Assembly: GCA_022616475.1 (NCBI GenBank)
Contig: JAKEEP010000162.1
Coordinates: 1-59,488 of the forward strand
Direction: 5' to 3'
Source of the DNA: Phycisphaerales bacterium
Lineage (GTDB): Bacteria; Planctomycetota; Phycisphaerae; Phycisphaerales; SM1A02
Length of the DNA stretch: 59,488 bases
Shown: piece after piece, positions 1 to 7,366 of the stretch
Numbering within the stretch: the first letter of the stretch is position 1
Layout of the letters: each line of letters begins with the position of its first letter
Made by a program: the position numbers and the translations under genes
Notes under the pieces: model-generated
Databases searched by the model: none
Told to the model about the DNA's origin: nothing
Seen by the model: the letters and a program-made list of their open reading frames with translations, nothing else

Positions 1-1
1 C

Positions 2-820
2 CGGATGAAGCAGATCGGGACGTGGATGACGCTGTACTCAGGCGATAATCGCGACCACATCGTGCCCAGCCAGTTCAACTATCAGGATCCCGCGAATCCC
101 TCCTTGCCCTTGGCGAACTATCCAATCAAGGTCCGATCCAATTCCAACCACCTCGGCGGCTTCTCACCACCGAGGACGTACAAAGGAACGTGGACCGACA
201 TCCTGTGGACCTACGCGGACCTGGGCAAGACATTCGCGGCCGAGTATGCGATGACGGCCGCCGACGACTCCTATCGCTTCGATTCGCCCGATGTCGACGT
301 CTACGAATCGAATCCTGACTACGAAGAGAACCCGTTCCGCGCTGGAGCGCCGAATACCCACAACTTCATCAATGCCGATGGCAGCGGACCCACGCCGTTC
401 TGCAACGCTGGCGCCGGTGCACGGGAGAAGGGTTTGCCAGGCTACTTTGCCGCGAACAACTTCTTCAACGCTGATCGCGATGCCGATCCTCTAGCCAATC
501 CTGGGGGTACGCCCGACCCAATCCCAACGCCAGCAAACGGTCGCTGGTATACGAACGGTCAGATCAAAGCGCCCGATCGCTCGATGTACCTGGTCGACTC
601 ACTGGCGGGGGAGACGATCAATCCCGAAGTCGAGCCTTACGACAACATCACCGTGAATGCCGAGGGCTTCCCGCTACACCTGGAAGTTGACTTCCGCTAC
701 AGCGGGGTCTGCCTAATGATGTTTCTGGACGGGCACACTTCGCCAGAAGGCCCCTGGACCGACATGGCCGATCTGCAGGACAACCGGCACATCAAAGTGC
801 AGAATCTGCACAAAAACTAG
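2..820 (+). CDS. Pseudopilin-like protein with H-X9-DG-type C-terminus (5' truncated)
   Basis: The frame is open from the first bases, so the gene begins outside the window. The Met at position 5 lies in 'MKQIGTWMTLYSGDNRDH', which in this family follows the processed N-terminal helix, so it is probably internal. The C-terminal 'VCLMMFLDGHTSPEG' matches the 'xxxxFxDGHV' end of the planctomycete prepilin-type 'processing-associated H-X9-DG' proteins. Those proteins resemble type II secretion pseudopilins and are expanded in planctomycetes. Role in the cell: probably a surface or secreted pseudopilin-like protein; substrate unknown. A stem-loop terminator follows at 942. Confidence 0.7.
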   Translation, partial: RMKQIGTWMTLYSGDNRDHIVPSQFNYQDPANPSLPLANYPIKVRSNSNHLGGFSPPRTYKGTWTDILWTYADLGKTFAAEYAMTAADDSYRFDSPDVDVYESNPDYEENPFRAGAPNTHNFINADGSGPTPFCNAGAGAREKGLPGYFAANNFFNADRDADPLANPGGTPDPIPTPANGRWYTNGQIKAPDRSMYLVDSLAGETINPEVEPYDNITVNAEGFPLHLEVDFRYSGVCLMMFLDGHTSPEGPWTDMADLQDNRHIKVQNLHKN

Positions 821-941
821 GCGGCTCAGGCGTCGGGGCGTCGGCGAATAAACCAAGCTAACCAGCGGTTCTTTGAGGGCGGAACATTCTTTCCGCACCC
901 CCTTGTCAGCTATGTTTTGGCCGCTAAACTGTTGGATCAAC

Positions 942-965
942 CCGTCCCACTTGGGACGGTTTTTC
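942..965 (+). terminator. Rho-independent terminator
   Basis: A perfect 7-bp stem CCGTCCC/GGGACGG with an ACTT loop is followed by TTTTTCTT. It separates the pseudopilin-like gene from the tRNA-Thr/tuf block. Confidence 0.75.
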
Positions 966-1027
966 TTCGGCAGCCCGGTTTTTTCGAACGCTGAACCAGC
1001 CGGGCCGGTTGTGGATGCCATCGTCTT

Positions 1028-1099
1028 GCCACCGTAGCTCAGTGGTAGAGCACGCCCTTGGTAAGGGCGAGGTCACGGGTTCAAGTCCCGTTGGTGGCT
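1028..1099 (+). tRNA. tRNA-Thr (anticodon GGT)
   Basis: A full cloverleaf can be drawn. The 7-bp acceptor is GCCACCG/TGGTGGC with one G-U pair, the D arm reads TAGCTCAGTGGTAGAGC, the anticodon stem is CGCCC/GGGCG around loop TTGGTAA (anticodon GGT), and the T arm is CGGGTTCAAGTCCCG. CCA is not encoded. A tRNA-Thr just upstream of tuf is a common bacterial arrangement. Confidence 0.95.
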
Positions 1100-1105
1100 T
1101 CCCCC

Positions 1106-1141
1106 CCGGAATCCGGAACCCCGGAACCCGGAACCCGGAGC
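1106..1141 (+). repeat. 7-bp-periodic tract (CCGGAAC unit)
   Basis: About five tandem copies of CCGGAAC-like units (CCGGAAT, CCGGAACC, CCGGAAC, CCGGAAC, CCGGAGC) fill the spacer between tRNA-Thr and tuf. It is one of several 7-bp-periodic tracts in this locus. Confidence 0.8.
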
Positions 1142-1204
1142 CGAAGAATCCAGGCACGCTGAAGTGTGACACACGTTTTTGTTTCGTAGTTGGAGATAAC
1201 TCAA

Positions 1205-2416
1205 ATGGCTAAGGCAGTCTTTGAACGAACCAAGCCCCACGTAAACGTCGGCACGATCGGCCACGTCGATCACGGCAAGACGACCCTGACCGCGGCGATC
1301 ACCGCGGTGCAGGCCGCCAAGGGTCTTGCCACCTTCAAGGGCTACGACGAAGTCGCCAAGGCGTCGGAATCCGATGGCCGCCGCGACCCCACCAAGATTC
1401 TCACCATCTCCACCGCTCACGTGGAGTATGAATCGGCCAACCGCCACTACGCGCACGTCGATTGCCCCGGCCACGCCGACTATGTGAAGAACATGATCAC
1501 CGGCGCGGCTCAGATGGACGGCGCGATCCTGGTGGTTTCCGCGGCTGACGGTCCCATGCCGCAGACCCGCGAGCACATTCTTCTGGCCCGCCAGGTCGGC
1601 GTGCCGCGCATCGTCGTCTTCCTGAACAAGGTTGACCTGGTCGATGACGCCGAGCTGCTGGACCTGATCGAGCTCGAGGTGCGCGAGCTGCTCAACAAGT
1701 ACGACTTCCCAGGCGATGAGACCCCGATCATCCGCGGCGCGGCGTTCCCGGCTCTTCAGAATCCCAAGGATGCGGCGGTCATCAAGCCCATCCAGGAGCT
1801 CATGGATGCGCTGGACAACTTCGTGCCCATTCCCAAGCGCGAGCAGGACAAGCCCTTCCTCATGTCGGTGGAAGACGTCTTCTCGATCAAGGGCCGCGGC
1901 ACGGTCGTCACTGGCCGTATCGAGCGCGGAATCGTCAAGGTGGGCGATGAAGTCGAGATCGTCGGCATGAGCCCCGAGAAGAAGAAGACCGTCGTCACCG
2001 GCGTCGAGATGTTCAACAAGACCCTCAACGAGGGCCAGGCCGGCGACAACGTCGGAACCCTCCTGCGAGGCATTGAAAAGGACGATGTGCAGCGCGGCCA
2101 GGTGCTCTGCAAGCCGGGCACCATCAACCCGCACACTAAGTTCGAGGCCGAGGTGTACGTCCTCACCAAGGAGGAAGGCGGCCGGCATACGCCGTTCTTC
2201 TCCGGCTACAAGCCCCAGTTCTACTTCCGCACGACCGATGTGACCGGCAAGCTGGACCTGCTAGGCGGAGCCGAGATGTGCATGCCCGGCGACAACATCA
2301 CCATGTCGATCGACCTGGAAGAGAAGCCGGTCGCCATGGAAGAGGGGCTGCGTTTCGCGGTCCGCGAAGGCGGCCGCACCGTCGGCTCGGGCGTTGTGAC
2401 CAAGATTCTCAAGTAA
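1205..2416 (+). CDS. tuf: Elongation factor Tu
   Basis: This GTPase delivers aminoacyl-tRNA to the ribosomal A site in the cytoplasm. The 403-residue product starts [20 protein letters not shown]. It has the G1 loop GHVDHGKT (residues 19-26), DCPGH (G3) and NKVDLVDD (G4), followed by the two beta-barrel domains. It ends with the conserved '[17 protein letters not shown]'. The length is normal for the family. I place the start at the ATG at 1205, shortly after a TTGGAGATAA stretch. An in-frame TTG lies 15 bp upstream, but the family N-terminus fits the ATG. It heads the tuf-rpmG-trnW-secE-nusG block. Confidence 0.97.
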   Translation: MAKAVFERTKPHVNVGTIGHVDHGKTTLTAAITAVQAAKGLATFKGYDEVAKASESDGRRDPTKILTISTAHVEYESANRHYAHVDCPGHADYVKNMITGAAQMDGAILVVSAADGPMPQTREHILLARQVGVPRIVVFLNKVDLVDDAELLDLIELEVRELLNKYDFPGDETPIIRGAAFPALQNPKDAAVIKPIQELMDALDNFVPIPKREQDKPFLMSVEDVFSIKGRGTVVTGRIERGIVKVGDEVEIVGMSPEKKKTVVTGVEMFNKTLNEGQAGDNVGTLLRGIEKDDVQRGQVLCKPGTINPHTKFEAEVYVLTKEEGGRHTPFFSGYKPQFYFRTTDVTGKLDLLGGAEMCMPGDNITMSIDLEEKPVAMEEGLRFAVREGGRTVGSGVVTKILK

Positions 2417-2425
2417 GCCGCGAAG

Positions 2426-2451
2426 GCGCGGCTCGCCCCGGCGAGCCGCGC
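2426..2451 (+). other. GC-rich hairpin between tuf and rpmG
   Basis: A perfect 12-bp inverted repeat GCGCGGCTCGCC/GGCGAGCCGCGC is separated by only 2 nt. No T-tract follows, so it may be an mRNA-stabilising or attenuating structure rather than a standard terminator. Confidence 0.5.
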
Positions 2452-2473
2452 CCAGCGCGCCAAAAGGCTCCCA

Positions 2474-2653
2474 ATGGGCAAAAAAGCACTCGATCGCGAA
2501 TACGTCTGGCTCCAATGCTCTGACTGCGGCGACCTGAATTATCGCACCAACGTGCGCGTCAAGGGCGGCATGCCCGAGAAGCTCAAGGACGGCAAGAAGA
2601 AGTACTGCCCGCGCACCCGCAATCACCAGTTGCATAAGATCAAGCGGAAATGA
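2474..2653 (+). CDS. rpmG: 50S ribosomal protein L33
   Basis: This small basic large-subunit ribosomal protein has 59 residues, beginning MGKKALDREYVWLQCSDCGD and ending HQLHKIKRK. It has the zinc-ribbon-type CxxC (C15, C18) and the 'KKYCPRTRNH' segment typical of L33. The start is the ATG after the AAAAGGCTCCCA leader, 57 bp after tuf. L33 between tuf and secE is a widespread arrangement. Confidence 0.93.
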   Translation: MGKKALDREYVWLQCSDCGDLNYRTNVRVKGGMPEKLKDGKKKYCPRTRNHQLHKIKRK

Positions 2654-2660
2654 CGTGACG

Positions 2661-2731
2661 GTGCTGAGTCTTGAGTGCTGAGTGCTGAGCGGCGCCAAGC
2701 GACTCAGCATGCAGAACGCAGCACTCAGAAC
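2661..2731 (+). repeat. Inverted 7-bp-periodic repeats (GTGCTGA / TCAGCAC)
   Basis: Four direct 7-mers (GTGCTGA, GTCTTGA, GTGCTGA, GTGCTGA; 2661-2688) are followed, after about 15 bp, by four related units on the opposite strand (TCAGCAT, GCAGAAC, GCAGCAC, TCAGAAC; 2704-2731). They could fold as a long imperfect hairpin just before tRNA-Trp. Confidence 0.75.
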
Positions 2732-2737
2732 TGCTCT

Positions 2738-2810
2738 ACGCCAGTAGCTCAATTGGTAGAGCAGCGGATTCCAAATCCGCAGGTTGAGTGTTCGAGTCAC
2801 TCCTGGCGTG
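2738..2810 (+). tRNA. tRNA-Trp (anticodon CCA)
   Basis: The acceptor ACGCCAG/CTGGCGT pairs perfectly. The D arm is TAGCTCAATTGGTAGAGCA, the anticodon stem GCGGA/TCCGC encloses TTCCAAA (anticodon CCA), and the T arm contains GTTCGAGTC. The discriminator is G and CCA is not encoded. tRNA-Trp next to secE is a classic arrangement. Confidence 0.95.
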
Positions 2811-2819
2811 CTGGAAATT

Positions 2820-2989
2820 GGTTCGTGGTTCGTGGTTCGTGGTACGTGGTTGGTGGTTGTAAGAAATCACCCCGGCCCCCAACGAATCGACGATCAACGA
2901 TCAACGATCAACGAACGACGAAACAACGAACGACGAACAACGAACAACGAACAACGAACAACGAACAACGAACAACGAACAACGAACGA
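2820..2989 (+). repeat. Long 7-bp-periodic tract (GGTTCGT ... CAACGAA)
   Basis: A left arm of GGTTCGT-type units (x3, then GGTACGT, GGTTGGT; 2820-2854) is followed by about 15 units of CAACGAA/CGACGAA/CAACGAT type (about 2881-2989). The left units are near reverse complements of the right units (6 of 7 positions), so the tract could form a long imperfect hairpin. It runs almost into the secE start codon and probably makes up most of the secE leader. Confidence 0.85.
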
Positions 2990-2995
2990 TAACTC

Positions 2996-3400
2996 ATGGC
3001 AGCAATTTACAAACCGAATCAAGGATATTGGACGCGGCTGATGTCGGCGCTGGGGCTCGCGCTGATTGTGCTCATGGGCGTGGCGTGGCTGTGGAGGCTT
3101 CTGGCGACAGTGCGGCTGTTCGGTCAGGAACCAGTCATCGGCCAGGCCAGTGCCGCGCTGCTGGTAACGGTCGTCTTCGGCGTGCTTGGGTATTACCTGA
3201 TTGCGCGAAGCCCGAGATTCGTGGACTTCCTGATCTCGGTCGAGAGCGAGATGAAGAAGGTGAACTGGTCAACCAAGCGCGAGGTCATCGGCTCGACGTG
3301 GGTCGTGATCGGGCTGACGACCTTCATCGGCGTGCTGTGCTGGGTCTTCGACATGTTCTTCCAGATCGCCTTCACATGGATGGGCGTGCTGGAGACCTGA
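2996..3400 (+). CDS. secE: Preprotein translocase subunit SecE
   Basis: SecE is the small clamp subunit of the SecYEG channel in the cytoplasmic membrane. The 134-residue product has two predicted N-terminal membrane helices (about 15-38 and 52-70), the conserved amphipathic segment 'FLISVESEMKKVNWSTKREVI' (split here: FLISVESEMKKVNWS, then TKREVI), and a C-terminal helix. This three-helix form is longer than the one-helix SecE of most Gram-positive bacteria. It starts immediately after a 7-bp repeat tract and has no clear Shine-Dalgarno sequence. nusG follows 67 bp downstream. Confidence 0.92.
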   Translation: MAAIYKPNQGYWTRLMSALGLALIVLMGVAWLWRLLATVRLFGQEPVIGQASAALLVTVVFGVLGYYLIARSPRFVDFLISVESEMKKVNWSTKREVIGSTWVVIGLTTFIGVLCWVFDMFFQIAFTWMGVLET

Positions 3401-3403
3401 GGG

Positions 3404-3445
3404 GAAGCGACGAAGCGACAAGCGACGCCCCGGAAGCGACGAAGG
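3404..3445 (+). repeat. 7-8 bp periodic tract (GAAGCGAC unit)
   Basis: GAAGCGAC, GAAGCGAC, AAGCGAC, a GCCCCG interruption, then GAAGCGAC and GAAGG fill most of the secE-nusG spacer. This is the same style of tract as the neighbouring spacers, with a different unit sequence. Confidence 0.65.
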
Positions 3446-3467
3446 GGCAAATTTTTTGGAGCCGTGT

Positions 3468-4133
3468 ATGGCTGCACAAGAGACGAAAACCAAGGGGCCA
3501 GGGAGAGGGCCGGCGGGCGAGGGCGACGAGGCGGTTGAGAAGCCGTTTGACCCGGCGATCGACATGCCGGCCTACCGTGAGGGGTTCAACTGGTTCGTGC
3601 TGCGGGTAGCCTCCAACAAGGAGAGCTACGTTCGCGAGACGCTCCTGCGCAAGGTGCAGATCGAGAATCTGCAGGACTGGGTGGGACGGATCATGGTGCC
3701 AACCGAGAAGACCAAGACGCTCAAGGGCGGCAAGCAGAAGATCTCTGAAACCAAGCTGTATCCGGGATATGTGTTTGTGGAGATGAAGTTGGAGCCCGAC
3801 GGGCGAATTCAGCAGGATGTGTTCTTCTTGATCAAGGAGACGACCGGGGTGGGGGATTTCGTGGGCACCGCCGGGCGGCCGACGCCGATGGCGGCTCACG
3901 AGGTGGAGAAGATGCTGTTCGACAGCCGCAAGCCCGAGGAAACGCCGACGGTGAAGATGGAGTTCGCCAAGGGCGACCACGTGACGATCAAGGAAGGCCC
4001 GTTCGAGAGCTACGAGGGGACGGTGGACGAAGTGCTGCCGGACAAGGGGCTGGTGCGCGTGCTGGTGACGATCTTCGGGCGTCAGGCGCCGATCGAGCTG
4101 GAGTATTGGCAGATCGGCAAGCAGGGGGAGTAG
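3468..4133 (+). CDS. nusG: Transcription termination/antitermination factor NusG
   Basis: NusG binds RNA polymerase and links it to the leading ribosome or to Rho. The 221-residue product has an extra charged N-terminus of about 35 residues (MAAQETKTKGPGRG...), then the NGN domain from 'FNWFVLRVASNKESYV' through 'LYPGYVFVEM', and a C-terminal KOW domain beginning 'FAKGDHVTIKEGPFESYEG'. I chose the ATG at 3468; an in-frame TTG 12 bp upstream is a weaker option. A terminator follows at 4171. Confidence 0.95.
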   Translation: MAAQETKTKGPGRGPAGEGDEAVEKPFDPAIDMPAYREGFNWFVLRVASNKESYVRETLLRKVQIENLQDWVGRIMVPTEKTKTLKGGKQKISETKLYPGYVFVEMKLEPDGRIQQDVFFLIKETTGVGDFVGTAGRPTPMAAHEVEKMLFDSRKPEETPTVKMEFAKGDHVTIKEGPFESYEGTVDEVLPDKGLVRVLVTIFGRQAPIELEYWQIGKQGE

Positions 4134-4138
4134 GGATT

Positions 4139-4170
4139 CGATTTACGATTTACGATTGTCGATTCACGAG
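4139..4170 (+). repeat. 7-bp-periodic tract (CGATTTA unit)
   Basis: CGATTTA, CGATTTA, CGATTGT, CGATTCA, CGAG: four and a half 7-bp units directly after the nusG stop codon and before its terminator. Confidence 0.75.
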
Positions 4171-4201
4171 CCGCGAGCATGAGCTCGCGGTTTGGTTTTT
4201 T
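4171..4201 (+). terminator. Rho-independent terminator after nusG
   Basis: An 8-bp stem CCGCGAGC/GCTCGCGG with loop ATGA is followed by TTTGGTTTTTT. It closes the tuf-nusG block. Confidence 0.85.
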
Positions 4202-4284
4202 GAAGCGGGCGTCAAGAGCGGTTACAGATGAACGCAGCGCTGCTGGTAACACCGAGCCAGCTTCGTTGTCCCGGTGAATAACAC

Positions 4285-5103
4285 TCAAAAATCGAACGTT
4301 TTTTGTCCGCTCGCCTTCTTGCGAGTGACGTTCCTCCAGATTTCTGCGCCGCGCTCGTGCTGGCAACAGAAGATCAGCAGATACAGCGGCTTGCCGCCGC
4401 GGAAGGTTATCCGTTCATAGTCGACAAATTCATATCCGAGGTTGCGGATTTGCTCCTCGTAAATATTGCGGAGTATTGCTGGCCATGAATCTCGAGGGCT
4501 TGACATGAACGCCTCATGCCAATCAGGCGTGCCAAGAACTTGATTCAAATTGGAATCTGGTTTGCCAGCGTAGACGTTTCGCCAATTGCGTAGCGCATCG
4601 AGGTGATCTGGAAAGAAGATAATCCAATCAGTTCGGCGGAGTGCCAGTCGCTTGAGCGTTTCGAGATTGAGATGCAAGCCGTAAGGGTCCAGAAAGGCCA
4701 GCGACAGCGATCCGATCGGCAATGCTTGAACGATCTCATCGATGTGGCGATTTGCATCGCCTCTTATCAGCTGCGGCGGAGCTGGTTGGGGATAGCGACG
4801 AAGACGCGCCTGAAGTGCGTCAAACGCCTTTTGCCTGATCTCGCAACAATGTATTTGGGCGAATTTGAACCGAGCTTGTGCCGCGATAAGTGGCGAGCCC
4901 CAATCAAGTCCATCGCCCCGCAATCGTTCAATCCCTGCGCTAGCGAACAAATCGATGTAGTGCAATCCCTTCCATTTTTTCTCGCGCATTGAAGTCGTAA
5001 AGGCATCAATGTATCGACGCAGAAAATGGTGCTTGTCTGCGGACCATGGACCCACGGCGGGCATGAAGAGCCCATCGTCCTCAGGCGGATCCAACTGAAG
5101 CAT
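4285..5103 (-). CDS. tcmP: TcmP-like three-Cys-motif partner protein
   Basis: The 272-residue protein matches the 'three-Cys-motif partner' family (TcmP). It has 'WSADKHHFLRRYIDAF' near the N-terminus, 'GLHYIDLFASAG' (a Rossmann/methyltransferase-like first strand), and 'LAFLDPYGLHLNLETLKRLA' in the middle. The family's biochemical function is unknown; the DPYG motif and fold hint at a nucleotide- or SAM-binding enzyme, which is inference. The start ATG at 5103 has GGGAG 7 nt upstream; an in-frame GTG at 5124 is also possible. It overlaps the upstream DUF5131 gene by 23 bp, so the two are probably translationally coupled. Confidence 0.8.
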   Translation of the reverse strand: MLQLDPPEDDGLFMPAVGPWSADKHHFLRRYIDAFTTSMREKKWKGLHYIDLFASAGIERLRGDGLDWGSPLIAAQARFKFAQIHCCEIRQKAFDALQARLRRYPQPAPPQLIRGDANRHIDEIVQALPIGSLSLAFLDPYGLHLNLETLKRLALRRTDWIIFFPDHLDALRNWRNVYAGKPDSNLNQVLGTPDWHEAFMSSPRDSWPAILRNIYEEQIRNLGYEFVDYERITFRGGKPLYLLIFCCQHERGAEIWRNVTRKKASGQKTFDF

Positions 5104-5869
5104 ATGAGCGCTCCCGGACTTCACTGCCGACTGGCATTTCGTTCCAGATCCGACTGCCTATTCTCCGTCCCGCCTTCTTCTTATTCACGCCGCCCCATTG
5201 CTTGAAGAAGAAGGGCACGCTGTGGGCGATGCAGCGGTCGCGGATTTGGGTGACCCATTCTTTTTGCATGGGTCGCGCGCCGGGGCCGGATTCGCCGCCG
5301 ACGATGACCCAGTGGATGTTGCGCAGGGGGAGCTTGGGGAGGGGGCCGAGGAGGGGTTCGAGTGAAAGGAAGCGGATGTGGGCATCGATGCGCAGAAGAT
5401 CGTGAATGCGGTGCATCATCATCACGTTCTCGATGCTGGTGCCCATCCAGATGTTGGGCGTCCAGTTCAGGTACGGCGCGAACTCGGCGGCGATCTCGGG
5501 GCGCTTGGTGAGAATCTGAAACGTGTGCCGGCGACATTCGTTCATCACTTTGAAGACGCGCTGGATGAACTTGAGCGGCACATCGCGATGAAAGAGATCG
5601 CTCATGGAGTTGACGAAGACGAGACGCGGCGCGCTCCATGAGTGCGGGATGTCGAGACGGTCATCGTGGCAGCGGATGACGCCGTTGAAGTGGCGGGCGC
5701 CGCGGCGATTGCAGGAGGTGAGGCCGGCGTATTCATCGCAGCCGATGAGTTCGAGGCGGCGCGACATGCGGACGGCGTAACAGTTGTCGCAGCCGGGCGA
5801 AACGCGTGTGCAGCCGGTGGTAGGGTTCCAGGTCGCGTTGGTCCATTCGATGCGGGATCCGGCGGCCAT
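5081..5869 (-). CDS. DUF5131 (phage Gp37/Gp68) family protein with three-Cys motif
   Basis: The 262-residue protein begins MAAGSRIEWTNATWNPTTGC. It has the three-cysteine signature C-x5-C-x2-C ('GCTRVSPGCDNCYA'), which resembles a radical-SAM cluster site but is not the classic CxxxCxxC. Other landmarks are 'VFVNSMSDLFH', 'FQILTKRP', 'WMGTSIEN' and 'VIVGGESGPGARPM', all typical of DUF5131. An AAGGAG ribosome site lies 7 nt upstream of the ATG. It forms a two-gene unit with the TcmP-like gene. Families of this pair are spread among phages, prophages and genomic islands; function is unknown. Confidence 0.85.
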   Translation of the reverse strand: MAAGSRIEWTNATWNPTTGCTRVSPGCDNCYAVRMSRRLELIGCDEYAGLTSCNRRGARHFNGVIRCHDDRLDIPHSWSAPRLVFVNSMSDLFHRDVPLKFIQRVFKVMNECRRHTFQILTKRPEIAAEFAPYLNWTPNIWMGTSIENVMMMHRIHDLLRIDAHIRFLSLEPLLGPLPKLPLRNIHWVIVGGESGPGARPMQKEWVTQIRDRCIAHSVPFFFKQWGGVNKKKAGRRIGSRIWNEMPVGSEVRERSYASVGSA

Positions 5870-5958
5870 TTTGACACTCCTTGCGGCAATGATGCCAGAC
5901 AGAACCCAAACCGTCAAGTTATCCACAATGGGGTTGGATTGTCTCCCCGGAATCGGGG

Positions 5959-6597
5959 TCAGGTCCAAGGTAGGCGTGCCTTGGATTTGCGTTTGTCGTG
6001 GAGCGCGTGAAGGAGTTGCTCAAAGGCTGATCGTGCATCGTGAGGGGAAGGCAAGTTCTCGCGAGAGCAATTGGCGCGGCGAGCCCAATGGGACCATGTG
6101 AGGAGACGCCTGGTGTGGTAGCCGTCCTCGGTATGGAACTGCTCGGAGTAAACGAGCAGGCGGCGTTCAAGCTCGCGGGCGGCGTCGCCGGGTTTGGGGA
6201 TGAGGCGGGCCAGAGCGGGGGGAAAGTGATCGCAGCGAACCTCGGCCTGGTCGTCGACCAGCTGCAGGAGGCGTCGAGCGGGGTTGGAAAGCTTGTTGAG
6301 TTGCCAGGGCTCGCGAGCGGTGGCGATGGCGAGCAGTGGGGGCCAGAGATCGCGATGGACGTAGGTGGTTTTGCCTGAGATCAACTTCACGATTGCGATG
6401 TCGCTGTGCTGGGCGAGGCGGCCAAGGAGTTCGTGAATCTCGTGGCCGCGCGGGTGGCCCCACCAGGAAGCGCGAACCGGCTTACCGATGATGGCGCTGA
6501 CGACGCTGGGGAGCGCGGGGTCGGATTCCAGGAGAATTCCGCGGCTGGCGATTTCGCTGAGGACTTTTTGAAACGGATTGGGAGTTGTGGCCGGCAT
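5959..6597 (-). CDS. Conserved hypothetical protein
   Basis: About 212 residues from the ATG at 6597 ('MPATTPNPFQKVLSEIASRG'); an in-frame ATG at 6642 would add 15 residues, and neither start has a strong Shine-Dalgarno. Recognisable stretches are 'ASWWGHPRGHEIHELLGRL' and 'LISGKTTYVHRDLWPPLLAI', which I remember only from uncharacterised proteins. It has no membrane segment and no signal peptide, so it is probably cytoplasmic. It ends 90 bp upstream of the DUF5131 gene on the same strand. No function can be assigned. Confidence 0.6.
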   Translation of the reverse strand: MPATTPNPFQKVLSEIASRGILLESDPALPSVVSAIIGKPVRASWWGHPRGHEIHELLGRLAQHSDIAIVKLISGKTTYVHRDLWPPLLAIATAREPWQLNKLSNPARRLLQLVDDQAEVRCDHFPPALARLIPKPGDAARELERRLLVYSEQFHTEDGYHTRRLLTWSHWARRANCSRENLPSPHDARSAFEQLLHALHDKRKSKARLPWT

Positions 6598-6739
6598 CGC
6601 TTGAGCCGCTGTGGCGGCGCATCGTAGCACCAGCCGGGGCATCGATGGAAAGCGATATTTCTGTCGAGTTAGGAGTTGCTAGCAACGGTACAGCAATTGG
6701 GCAATCGATGTGAGCGCCGCCACCTCTTGATGATCGTGG

Positions 6740-7318
6740 TCATGGATCCCACCTCAACTGGTGGAGGTCGTTGGGGCGGACGATCCTGACATTGCGGTCG
6801 ACGAACATGACGAGGAAGCCGTCGGTGCGGGGGCGCGGCGTTTGGGGGAACATGTCCGGTCCACCGGCATCGGGGCTGCCGGCCGCAGCTTCGAACAGGA
6901 ACACGGTCTGTTCGGGCGATCGCACATCGATCACATTTGCTTGATCGAGCTTTCCATTCATGGCTAGGACACGGTTGTCGCCCGGATCAAAAACTGAACT
7001 GATCGCTTGAGCGATGTAGGGCGAGAAAGCAGCGAGCTCTTTCTTCCATGAACGAGCAGGCGGGAATTGTCCTTTGTTCTTCGACATGTACATGCCCATC
7101 GTCGTGTTGATCGAGGTCAGCTCCGCCATGGGCTTGTAGTTCTCAACGGGCGGCGGCCTGGAGCACGCAGGCGTCAGAAGACCGATGATCGCGCAAGAGA
7201 TCAGGAGGATCGGAGGTTTGATGCAGATGGCGGCGATGGCGAGGCCCGAAGTCTTGGCGGGGACGATTTGCAGCGATGGTGGCGTCGCGGTGGAGGGTGG
7301 GGGCGTGTCATGGGTCAT
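6740..7318 (-). CDS. Membrane-anchored protein, degenerate paralogue of the next gene
   Basis: The 192-residue protein opens with a Pro/Thr-rich stretch and 'KTSGLAIAAICI', then a hydrophobic segment with 'GLLTPACS'. The C-terminal half ('RVLAMNGKLDQANVIDVRSPEQT', 'GFLVMFVDRNVRIV') aligns with the C-terminal half of the gene at 7367-8080. The paralogue's DUF4190-like two-helix region is largely lost here. The C-terminal part resembles pseudopilin-associated planctomycete proteins that end in 'FADGxVRxV'. Function unknown. Confidence 0.55.
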   Translation of the reverse strand: MTHDTPPPSTATPPSLQIVPAKTSGLAIAAICIKPPILLISCAIIGLLTPACSRPPPVENYKPMAELTSINTTMGMYMSKNKGQFPPARSWKKELAAFSPYIAQAISSVFDPGDNRVLAMNGKLDQANVIDVRSPEQTVFLFEAAAGSPDAGGPDMFPQTPRPRTDGFLVMFVDRNVRIVRPNDLHQLRWDP

Positions 7319-7366
7319 CTGGAAGGTCCAATGCTTGCGGGGCCAGACGCGGAGAACGGAAGCGGG

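Noticed and set aside
1073-2188. Long minus-strand reading frames opposite tuf
   Set aside because: They are antisense shadows of a strongly GC3-biased EF-Tu gene; the sense strand is unambiguous.
2820-2989. A CRISPR array in the tandem repeat before secE
   Set aside because: The units are 7 bp and contiguous with no spacers; it is a 7-bp microsatellite-like tract, not a CRISPR array.
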